Of a stretch of 64,000 bases of DNA, positions 1-45,802 are shown piece after piece (within the stretch, counting starts at the first letter, position 1; the number at the start of each line of letters is the position of its first letter). Source of the DNA: Symbiodinium natans (Eukaryota > Sar > Dinophyceae > Suessiales > Symbiodiniaceae); the NCBI GenBank assembly GCA_905221605.1, contig CAJNDS010001446.1, positions 977,815-1,041,814 on the forward strand, read 5' to 3'. The position numbers were made by a program, and so were the translations under genes. The notes under the pieces were generated by a model. It was given only the letters and a program-made list of their open reading frames with translations. It was not told the DNA's origin and searched no databases.

Positions 1-1214
1 GGAAAGTTTGAGGCTTATCAGTTCTAGGATGCAGGGGTCTGAGGCCTGGAGGATGCTTGGTAGGGCTCCGGCTTTCGCGGATGTAGCGGTGCCAGCCGAG
101 CTCTTGCGAACTTCGTGGGGGAGACGAGGCATGCGACGCGGCCAGGGGCGCGCCGCCGCGCGCGCCTCCGACGGAGGAGGAGCTGGAAGTCCATCGCCTC
201 AGATGCTGAGGGTTCATGACCTTGGGTTTAGGGTTTGGTGTTTAGGGTTTAGGGTTTAGGGTTCAGGGTTTGGGGTTTAGGGTTTAGGGTTCTCGCCTTG
301 GACTTAGGAATTGTTTAAGGTTTAGGGGTCACACCGCCGTGAAACCCACACTCTCTGCTATGTCTGGCGTCGCGGGGCCGTTAAAAACTGTGTAGGTAAC
401 CTTTTGACATTTTTGGTTGTCTAGAATCCTACTATATTCAACAGGTCTACCTTTTTGGGGCTAGCCATATTCAGCCCCGAAGACCCGCTTCCTAAACTGA
501 ACCCCCCAAAAAAATCAAAGAGGGAGGCCGGTGCGACGCTCCAGGGACTATGGGAGGGACCCTTCTTAGGGGTTATTTAGGGGTTCTTCAGGGTCTACTT
601 TGGGATATAGGGACTATGTAAGGTAAAAAAGGGGTTAGATTGGGGATGAGATGAAGGGTTTCCGGGGTCCCTCCTCTTATACTCCCCCTAAACCTATCAA
701 CCCCAAACCCTAGACCCCTAAGCCCTGCTTGTTCGTTCTTGGCTCAAAGGTTTGATGTGGAGAAAAGCCAATGCAGTCAAAGCCCTGTGGGTTTAGGGTT
801 TAGGGTTTAGGGTTTAGGGTTTAGGGTTTAGGGTTGCGTACCTCATTCCATCATAACTACTACTAAGAACCAGCCAGTGGTTAAGGGTTTATGGTTTAGG
901 GTTTTTTGGTGTCCAAATTCGGGAGAGGCCCGGGTTTAGGGTTTAGGGTTTAGGGTTTAGGGTTTAGGGTTTAGGGTTTAGGGTTTAGGGTTTAGGGTTT
1001 AGGGTTTAGGCCTAGTCTCGTTCGCAATGTTCCCGAAGAGCCCATGTACCAGAAGTATACGCGCTTCGAGTCTTAATTCGACCCTCAACCCTGTAGACCC
1101 TGAACCCGAAGCCAGTGTGGGGTCTAGGGTTTCGGGTTTACGTAAGCGTTGGGTTTAACATGACGTTTTCCAAAACGCCTGCTGGGCCTGTTTGGCGTTG
1201 GCCTGCGCAGCAGA
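1..1214. repeat. Repeat-rich non-coding stretch with TTTAGGG arrays
   Basis: No gene seen. TTTAGGG arrays lie at about 226-292, 791-834 and 931-1008. A partial copy of the inverted-repeat family ending in CTACTAAGAACCAGCC (M3) is at about 838-873. The open frame at 8-259 ends inside a telomere-like array and has no recognisable domain, so it is not called. Confidence 0.75.
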
Positions 1215-1289
1215 ATGTCCCTCACGATTGAGGTGAACCTGGCCACTGGCAAGGGCGGTGTAGCATTATGCCCCTTACGATTGACGTGA
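1215..1289 (+). other. Duplicated, out-of-frame copy of the downstream gene start
   Basis: ATG at 1215 opens a 24-codon frame beginning MSLTIEVNLATGK. This is a near copy of the start of the next gene (MPLTIDVSLLSG), 53 bp upstream of it and so out of frame with it; it stops at TGA 1287-1289. It may be a decayed tandem duplication of the first exon or a small upstream reading frame. Which one applies is inference. Confidence 0.6.
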
Positions 1290-2749
1290 GCCTGCTGAGT
1301 GGCAGGACGGCGTCACTTGAAGCAGTACCAGATGATCTTGTGGAGTCATTGATCACAAGAGCACGGAAGATGCTGGCAGTTGGCAGGGGCAGGCTCTTGA
1401 ACTCCTCAGGAGACGTTCTGGATGGAGCAGCCACGCTTACGGAATCGAATGTGCAGGGCGGGGACACGCTGACATTCCAGATCCGCAGCATTCAGCTTTG
1501 CGGCAACCAGGCAGCCTTGGCTGTGATCCGCGGCGATGGATCTGTTGTGACCAGGGGACATGCTGATTATGGTGGCGACAGCAGTGCTGTGCAAGGTCAG
1601 CTGAAGGACGTGAAGCAGATCCAAGCCAACAAACAAGCATTTGCTGCCATTCTGGGCGATGGGTCGGTTGTTACCTGGGGCCATGCTGATTATGGTGGCG
1701 ACAGCAGTGCTGTGCAAGGTCGGCTGAAGGATGTGAAGCAGATCCAAGCCAACAAACAAGCATTTGCTGCCATTCTGGGCGATGGGTCTGTTGTGGCCTG
1801 GGGCTCTGATGCCTACGGTGGCGACAGCAGTGATGTGCAACATCAGCTGACGGACGTGCAGCAGATCCAGGCTACCACTCACGCTTTTGCTGCCGTTCTG
1901 GGCGATGGGTCTGTTGTGACCTGGGGCTTTGTGAACTATGGCGGCGACAGCAGTTCTGTGCAAGGTCAGCTAAAGAACGTGCAGCAGATCCAAGCTAACA
2001 GCGGTGGTGCTTTTGCCGCCATTCTGGGCGATGGGTCTGTTGTGACCTGGGGCGCTCGTGGTGGCGGTGGCGACGGCAGTGCTGTGCAAGGTCGGCTGAA
2101 GGACGTGCGGCGGATCCAAGCTAGCAGCCGCGCTTTTGCCGCCATTCTGGGCGATGGGTCTGTTGTGGCCTGGGGCTCTGATGCCTACGGTGGCGACAGC
2201 AGTGATGTGCAACATCAGTTGAAGGACGTGCAGCAGATCCAAGCTACCGAACGAGCTTTTGCTGCCATGCTGGGTGATGGGTTTGTTGTGACCTGGGGCG
2301 ATGCGGGCGCTGGCGGCGACAGCAGTGCCGTGCAAGGGCAGTTGAAGGACGTGCAGCAGATCCAAGCTAGCACAGTTGCTTTTGCTGCCATTCTGGGCGA
2401 CGGGTCTGTTGTGTCCTGGGGCGATGCAGGCGCTGGTGGCGACAGCAGTGCTGTGCAAGGTCGGCTGAAGGACGTGAAGCAGATCCAAGCTACCGAACGA
2501 GCTTTTGCTGCCATTCTGGGCGATGGGTCTCTTGTGACCTGGGGCGATGGGCGCTTTGGTGGCGACAGCAGAGCTGCGCTCCGGCAGCTACAGGTCATGC
2601 AGCAGATCCAAGTACAGCAGATCCAAGTGCAGCAGATCCAATCTACCAAGTTTCATGGTGAGGCTGCTTTTGCTGCCATCCTTGGCAGGGGGTCTGTTGT
2701 GACCTGGGGCAATGCTCGCTGGGGTGTTTGTCGGTATGTAGCCGCGTAG
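1268..2749 (+). CDS. Ubiquitin-like domain + RCC1-like repeat protein (intact, 493 aa)
   Basis: Single uninterrupted frame from ATG 1268. Residues 1 to about 74 have the beta-grasp pattern of ubiquitin-like domains (MPLTIDVSLLSGRTASLEA start, GRLLNSSG and GDTLTFQI later). They are followed by nine full and one terminal 41-residue (123-bp) repeats of the type AFAAILGDGSVVTWG...GGDSSAVQ, which resemble RCC1 beta-propeller blades with the WG signature. Blades 3 and 6 share an almost identical stretch (SDAYGGDSSDVQHQL), suggesting gene conversion. The last linker holds a threefold VQQIQ expansion from a 15-bp slippage. No signal peptide or membrane segment is seen. RCC1-fold proteins bind partner proteins or GTPases; the substrate here is unknown. 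Paralogues occur at 45.8-59.2 kb. The start is supported by alignment with the paralogue starts. Function is inferred from fold only. Confidence 0.88.
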   Translation: MPLTIDVSLLSGRTASLEAVPDDLVESLITRARKMLAVGRGRLLNSSGDVLDGAATLTESNVQGGDTLTFQIRSIQLCGNQAALAVIRGDGSVVTRGHADYGGDSSAVQGQLKDVKQIQANKQAFAAILGDGSVVTWGHADYGGDSSAVQGRLKDVKQIQANKQAFAAILGDGSVVAWGSDAYGGDSSDVQHQLTDVQQIQATTHAFAAVLGDGSVVTWGFVNYGGDSSSVQGQLKNVQQIQANSGGAFAAILGDGSVVTWGARGGGGDGSAVQGRLKDVRRIQASSRAFAAILGDGSVVAWGSDAYGGDSSDVQHQLKDVQQIQATERAFAAMLGDGFVVTWGDAGAGGDSSAVQGQLKDVQQIQASTVAFAAILGDGSVVSWGDAGAGGDSSAVQGRLKDVKQIQATERAFAAILGDGSLVTWGDGRFGGDSRAALRQLQVMQQIQVQQIQVQQIQSTKFHGEAAFAAILGRGSVVTWGNARWGVCRYVAA

Positions 2750-3237
2750 GAATGTCAGAGTGCCCTCTGGTGAAACAAAGTGGTGGTTTCCCTCCTTCAG
2801 TTGGTCATCCCCGGGGTACCTTTCATGCAGCGTGCGTGCCTGCTGTCCTGCGGAGGTCCCAGGTTTTCCCTGGTAGGGCTGCGGTTTTGTCCATCCCTGT
2901 GATGATCGTCTCTGGCACTTCTGTACAGCTTAGGTCCATAGGCACTTCGGTGCCTCAGCGAAGGAAATGGCCATAGTTCTCTCGATGCCAGTCTTCCGCA
3001 GTCCCTCAAAGCAGGGCATCCCTAATCCCCAATCCTAAGCCCTAAACCCTAAACAGCCTAAACATCCCTACCCCCTACACATGCCTAATTAAACCCTAAG
3101 CTACTAAACCCTAGTTAAATCCCTTGCCAGCTCCCATTGACCTTCCTTTGGCAGAGAACCCGTGCAGTGAGCATGTTGCGTGCAGCGGCACAACCGGCCA
3201 CCGCTCCCTAGGCCGCTCCCTAGGCCCTCAACACTTC

Positions 3238-3363
3238 TACTGGGAGGGTTCACGGTACTTCTTCACCAATTACAACTGTATTTATAGCCCAGTTATATGC
3301 CCCTTAAGTGCCCTAATATGGTTATAAGCACAGTTAGAAGTACAGCTTTTAATTATTTAACAA
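3238..3363 (+). mobile_element. M1 MITE-like element (degenerate copy)
   Basis: Begins as a degenerate TACTTGGAGGTTCATG terminus and carries the M1 internal motifs GCCCCTTAAGTGCCCTAATA and TTATAAGCACAGTT. The right terminus is decayed. Six other M1 copies occur in the window. Confidence 0.55.
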
Positions 3364-3761
3364 GTTTTGCCCCAATCCGCCACGTGCAAATCTCCGAATC
3401 TGCTGGTTTGAGGGGCTTTCTATATCCCTCTCGGGAAGTATTTTTTGTTCGCATAAAAACCCAAGATGATATTAAACATAATTTTGTATTAAGGTTCTAA
3501 GAAGAGTATAGCTTCAGGGTTACGGTTTTCGTGTTGAGTTCCGGGCCTCGCAGCCTTGCAAGCCCACCGTGAGGGCTTAGGGTTTAGGGTTTAGGGTTTA
3601 GGGTTTAGGGTTTAGGGTTTAGGGTTTAGGGTTTAGGGTTTAGGGTTTAGGGTTTAGCAGCCCTGCTTGGAAGCTCTTCTGACTCGGTAAGCCTACTTAG
3701 TACCCCTAGAAACCCTCTTTTGACCCACCTTACTACTTACAAACCCTACTTTCTAAGTCCT

Positions 3762-4224
3762 AAACCCTAAACCCTAAACCCTAAACCCAAACCCTAAACC
3801 CTAAACCCCAAACGGCCCCAAACGCTAAACCCCAAACCCTAAACCCTAAACCCTAAACCCTAAACCCTAAACCCTAAACCCTAAACCCTAAACCCTAAAC
3901 CCTAAACCCTAAACCCTAAACCCTAACCCTAAACCCTAAACCCTAAACCCTAAAAAACCCTAACCCTAAACCTAAACCCTAAAAACCCTAAACCCAACCC
4001 TTAACCCTAACCCTAAAACCCTAACCCTAAACCCTAAACCCTAAACCCTAAACCCTAAACCCTAAACCCTAAACCCTAAACCCTAAACCCTAAACCCTAA
4101 ACCCTCAACCCAAACCCTCAACCCTCAACCCTAAACCCTAAACCCTAAACCCTAAACCCTAAACCCTAAACCCTAAACCCAAACCCTAAACCCTAAACCC
4201 CAAACCCTAAACCCTAAACCCTGA
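3762..4224. repeat. Long CCCTAAA interstitial telomere-like array
   Basis: About 460 bp of CCCTAAA with interspersed CCCCAAA, CCCTCAA and CCTAACC variants. It is bounded by non-telomeric DNA on both sides, so it is not a chromosome end. Confidence 0.9.
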
Positions 4225-4386
4225 AGCCAGCATGAAGCACCGGGGGGGGGGGGGGGGTGTACTGGACCCCACAAGCCATCCTAAAGCCTAAAACCCTAGA
4301 AAGAAGTCGGCTGCTAGGGTTTAGGGTTTAGGTTTTAGGGTTTAGGCTTAGGGTTTTGGATTTGGGTTTGGGGTTTGGGTTTGCAG

Positions 4387-41302
<36,916 letters not shown>

Positions 41303-42998
41303 GCTGACAGCTTAAGGGGCTTTTGTTTAGGGTTTAGGGTTTAGGGTTTAGGGTTTGGGGTTTGGGGTTTGGGGTTTACGGTTTGGGGTTTAGGGTTTAG
41401 GGTTTGCTTGCAGGGGCTTAGTGCTTTAGCATTTTATATTTTTAGGGTTCTGGGTTTTGGGGATGTTTTTTTTTTTTTTTTTTGTGGGGGGGGGGGGGGG
41501 GGGGTCGGTTGGGGGTTCGGAGTTTTACGGTTTTCACGAGAGTTGGGCTTGGTTTTGGGGTTACTTAGGCGCTCTTATCGCTGTCTCAAGATATCTATAT
41601 CAAAAACGACAAATGCGTATTTTGCATAAATTTGTATGTATGTGTTATGTATGCGTGTGTATGTGTATATATATATATATATATATATTTACGGAGAGAG
41701 AAGTGAGGGACAGAGACAGAGAGAGGGAGAGAGAGAACACTATCAGTCTTTCGTCGGGATTATAGTAGGGGGTACCTAAACCCTAAACCCTAAAAGCTTT
41801 CCTGCTGCTCGCCATCTTGAGGGGTTTAGGGTTTAGGGTTTAGGGGCTCGGGGTCAAAGTGTTTGCAAGTTGTTCTTCGGAAGCTGTCCTTGTATTGTAA
41901 CCCTGACGACCCCCTAATTCAACAATAGAGTGACCATCTAAACCCTACACCTTAAGCCCCTAAAGCCCCACAGCGTGAGTATGTAGGTATGCATGTCTGC
42001 ATGTATGCATGCATGCATGCATGCATGCATGCATGGATGCATGAATGAATGAATGAATGAATGTATGTATGTATGCATGCATGCATGCATACACATATGT
42101 ATATATATATATGTCTTGATATATATATATATAGATAGATAGATAGATATGTGTGTGTGTGCATATATAGAGTCCGTATGTCATGTCACCCTTGGAGTAC
42201 TCTTATATAGCCCTGTAAGTCGGCCCCACAAAGGTACCCCTGCCTTTTTGCTCACCTCCTGCGACTTTGCCGGAGAAAGGTGGTGTGCCTGCGAGTTGGC
42301 GCACCAAAGCCGGCAAGGAGAACCGAGCAAGGCCTTCTTTTCGTTTTTTTTTTTTTTTTTTTTTGGGGGTGGGGGGTGGGGGGGGGGGGGGGGTTAGGGT
42401 TTAGGGTTTAGGGTTTAGGGTTTGGGGGTTGGGGTTTGGGGTTTGGGGTTTGGGGTTTGGGGTTTGGGGTTTAGGGTTTAGGGTTTAGGGTTTAGGTGGG
42501 GCCTTTTCAAGGTTTGGCCCTAGTTGCGGGGTGTTTTTTGGGAAGTTCCCCCTTACACTAACCAACAGTCCTTAAAGGGGATTTTCGTACCCCCCCCTAT
42601 GTTAGTGCCTTTAAAGAGCTACTAGTATAAGGGGGAACATCCCAAGGTGTGTTCTTTGCCACGAAGTATCGCGATCTGGGTCTGCAGATGTCTCCCTGAC
42701 GTCTAGACGACGTGCATCTGGGGAGTTGCCCTTACATCGCGGTAGCAGGGTTTAGGGTTTAGGGTTCAGGGTTTAGGGTACCCTCTCCCAGGGAATTCAT
42801 ATGGCACCTGCCACACATGTTTCGCCCTAAGCCCTAAATCGTCCATCTTGAGTCTTGCCTTCGGGCTTGGGCTAGTAACGCAATGGCTTGGAAATCAGCA
42901 GCCCTGTGCAGGGTCCAGGTTTCAAGAACAAAAAAGCTCAATCTAGGGTTTAGGGTTTAGGGCTTTAGGGTTGAGGGTTCAGGGTTTAGAGACCCAAG
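41303..42998. repeat. Simple-repeat stretch downstream of the RecQ core
   Basis: TTTAGGG/TTTGGGG arrays (41330-41405, 42393-42496), T and G runs (41466-41505, 42345-42392), (TA)n (about 41666-41690), GATG/ATGC and GAAT tetranucleotide blocks (about 41975-42090), (GATA)n (42130-42148) and an M5 element (42539-42645). Confidence 0.7.
42539..42645. mobile_element. M5 MITE-like element, copy 2
   Basis: Ends GGGAAGTTCCCCCTTACACT and AGTATAAGGGGGAACATCCC as inverted repeats; 107 bp. Confidence 0.72.
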
Positions 42999-43094
42999 AA
43001 GCACCGCCAGATCCCCGACTTTGAGCGGACGCCCATTCACCCATGCATTGAGAACGTGGCAGCGAATGTGAGAAAACGGCCAAAGAACACCTGA
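42999..43094 (+). CDS. Possible terminal exon (very tentative)
   Basis: Acceptor CCAAG; the open frame reads KHRQIPDFERTPIHP and onward to TGA 43092-43094, with a basic end. Its phase would fit after RecQ exon 26. There is no family motif and the acceptor lacks the usual following G. Confidence 0.22.
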   Translation, partial: KHRQIPDFERTPIHPCIENVAANVRKRPKNT

Positions 43095-45376
43095 TGCAAG
43101 TCACCACACCTTAAAGTACTAAACCCAAAACCCAATAAATTCGGAAACCCTGGTGACTTCACCTCTTCAAACCCTAAGCCCACCCAAGACACCCAAACAT
43201 GCCAAGACCTCGACCCTCTGTTCCAAAGTCCAAACTTTAATCTCGGAACGCTAGAACTCCACCCCAAAAACCCTGGTCAAAGTCCATACCTTAACGCCCC
43301 TCAACTCCTCACACCTCAACCCCAAACCCAAACAAACCCCAAACTCAACCGATCTACTACCTTGAGCAAACGGGAAAGCACTCAAACCCCAAACCCTAAA
43401 GCCCTTAACCCGAAAAACGCCCTGTGAGGCCCCGGGGCTTTTGCAAAGCGTCTGAGGCACACGCGCCCAGGTGTTTAGGGTTTAAGGTTTACGCTTTAGG
43501 GTTGAGGTCAAGTAGCCCAAGCCTTTTTGTTTGTAGGTTGTATACGGTTTAGTTGCCAGGTTTGTGTTTTTTTTTTATTTGGGATTAGAACGGCTTGGGT
43601 CTTGTAGGTGTTTTAGGTTTAGGCGCTTTCTGCGACTTGCCGGGATCTCCTATTTCGTTCTAGGGGTGCTCGTTCTGAAACGGGGGGTACCTTTCGTGAA
43701 TGTAGGGTGGGTTGAGAAAGCCGGTTCAGTCTCACCTGGCCTTGCAGCGTCTTCAGGCGACCCTAAACCCTAAACCCTAAACCCTAAATCCTAAACCCTA
43801 AACCCCAAACCCTAAACCCTAAACCCTAAACCCTAAACTTCAGGGTTCCGCGTTTAGGGTTCAGGGTTTGTCTGGCCCGTAAATGCTTCTACACATAGCT
43901 GAGGATGTTGCAATGGTGGTGTTGCGTGTGGGTTTGGGACGTTTGCCTTTGGCCGCAGATATCACAAACCCAGCATGTAAACGGAATTGGGACCAGGTCC
44001 AGGTAGGAGGCCCCATGCAGGATTGACGATCGACAGCATTCCTAGACCCAGATCGAATCGGTTTCATATTCCCTACACCCTAAACCCTAAACCCTAAAAA
44101 GTCCTTAAGCCTGTAAGGGATTATGTGAGCGGCACCTAGTTCCCTTCTTCCCTATGAAATCTCAACCTTGCAAGATTTCCACAAGGGTTTAGGATTTAGG
44201 GTTGAGGGTATTTAGGGTTTAGGATTTAGGGTTTAGGGATTTAGGGTGTTTAGGGTTTGGGATTTAGGGTTTCGGGTATTTAGGGTTTAGGGTTATCGAA
44301 AGGCTTTTGGAGCCCCGCCTGGCGCAGGCGCAGGAGACAAGGGGGGTTGCGGTTTCGGTTCCTTCGTTCCCTGACATGTCAAACCCTTAAGCCACTTCAA
44401 CCCACAACCCTTGAGCCTAAACCCTAAACCCTAAACCCTAAACCCTAAACCCTAAACCCTAAACCCTAACCCCTAAACCCTAAACCCTAAACCCTAAACC
44501 CTAAACCCTAAACCCTAAACCCTAAACCCTTTAAGAAGCCTTAAGTCCTTGCGCCCCTGTGGGAGAGCCCAGCCCAAGCCCTTTCGTGTCGGCACATCCT
44601 AAATGAGGGTACCTTAAGGGTTTAGGGTTTAGGGTTCAGGGTTCAGGGTTCAGGGTTTAGGGTTTAGGGTTTAATTATTGGGGTCCTTCTTATAAGGGTA
44701 TTTCCCAAAATAGGGGTAGCCCTTTTATACCCTAAGTAGAAGAGAATCCCCTTAAAGGGACCCCCATAAAGGGTACCTCTATTTTCGGAAACCCCCAGAA
44801 AGGGAGTCCTAGTATTTGGGGGCTCTATCTTAAGGGTCCCTTATTGTCCTAAACCCCCATATCAACTCAGAGGCATAGTTGGGCCTGGTAAGGCTATTTA
44901 GGGTTTTGAGGCTTAAGTTTTAAGGTTTCCAGGGTTCATAGGCTTCATGGGGTGTTGGGATTTGGGGTTTTGAGGTTTAAGTTTTAAGGTTTCTAGAATT
45001 CATAGGCTTCATTGGGTTTTGGGATTTAAGGATTTATAGGGTTTAAGTTTATAAGGTTCCTAGGGTTTCTAGGTTTTATCGGGTTTCGGGTTTTAGGGTT
45101 TAAGAATAAGGCTTCTTGTGGTTTCTATCGGTTTCGGGATGTAGGCATTGAGGGTTGAAGAGGTCAACGGCCTTGGGCGCTTCAGGGCTTTTGTTGGTTG
45201 GGGTGCAGTTTAGGGCAGTCTGGGGGCGTTTGCTGTGTTTTTGTTTGTGTTTTTGGTTGGTTTGGGGGGTTAGGGTCTGCTGCTGGACTGGAATTCATTT
45301 CTCGTCGCATTTCTTGTGTTTGATCATTTTGCGTTTGGGTTAGTTCAGAGTTTGACATGAAGATAGCTCGCGGTAC
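43095..45376. other. Region without a recognised gene
   Basis: Decayed telomere-like repeats throughout, CCCTAAA at 43760-43838 and 44415-44530, and an M9 copy (44690-44800). 43100-43460, 43860-44060 and 44880-45370 are mostly unique. Open frames of 60-90 codons exist on both strands with no domain. Confidence 0.5.
44690..44800. mobile_element. M9 dispersed repeat
   Basis: TTCCCAAAATAGGGGTA followed by AGAATCCCCTTAAAGGGACC, shared with 56752-56835 and inverted at 39585-39690. Confidence 0.6.
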
Positions 45377-45802
45377 ATGATGTGTTGTAAATGGCCAGGT
45401 TCATTTTTGGGGTGGTTTCTAGTGTATGAAGCTCGAATTCTTTGCATCACCCTATCGGACATGCCTCATTTGTTTCAGATCCTTGTGGATTATCTTTTGC
45501 GCCTCCGATTCCGGCGAGGCAGCTGCTGTAAGCTGACCCGCGAGGAGGGCTCAAAGCTGCGAGATAGGTTCGCACCAGAAGTGTGCGGCAGGGTCCTCAT
45601 GAGCATCGTCGGGCCCGAAGGTAATCCTAAACCTCCATACATGCCTTAGTGCTAGAGCTGCTCGGGGATTTTGAAGCTGTTTTGGGTTTTTGGTCGAGGA
45701 CTTACAGGGTTGAGATTCATAAGGGCGGATGCATGATCAGGGTCTGTCGAGGGCTTAGTAAGGGACCTGGATGAGAGCATCACGTGGCCCCCAACTCGCA
45801 TC
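45377..45802 (+). promoter_or_regulatory. Conserved 5' flank of RCC1-like copy 1
   Basis: Homologous to 50398-51144, 53430-54150 and 57090-57575. Shared landmarks are TTGTTTCAGATCCTTGTG, AAGCTGCGAGATAGGTTCGC, GCGGCAGGGTCCTCATGAGC and the last 60 bp up to CTCGCATCATG. It could hold the promoter, the 5' UTR, the spliced-leader acceptor or an upstream exon; the sequence alone does not decide. Confidence 0.55.

Larger units (their letters stand above)
2750..4386. repeat. Intergenic repeat stretch between the RCC1-like gene and the RecQ gene
   Basis: Contains an M1 inverted-repeat element (3238-3363), a dispersed repeat shared with 13327-13431 (about 3405-3510), a TTTAGGG array (3577-3655), a partial M2 element (3665-3750), a 460-bp CCCTAAA array with sporadic variants (3762-4224) and a G run (4242-4257). 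Short open frames here have no domain or paralogue. Confidence 0.75.

Noticed and set aside
739-747. TTGGCTCAA, resembling the end of the dinoflagellate spliced leader
   Set aside because: Only nine bases match and no gene follows; likely chance.
1406-2649. Minus-strand frames with GHNRPIAQNGSK-type repeats
   Set aside because: Antisense shadows of the RCC1-like repeats; the same shadows occur under all cluster copies.
3762-4224. True chromosome end
   Set aside because: The array is internal, flanked by unique DNA and genes on both sides, and arrays of both orientations alternate.
42850-42925. tRNA-like text with GGTTTCAAGAAC (similar on the minus strand near 59430)
   Set aside because: The anticodon and acceptor stems do not pair properly; at most a decayed tRNA-derived element.
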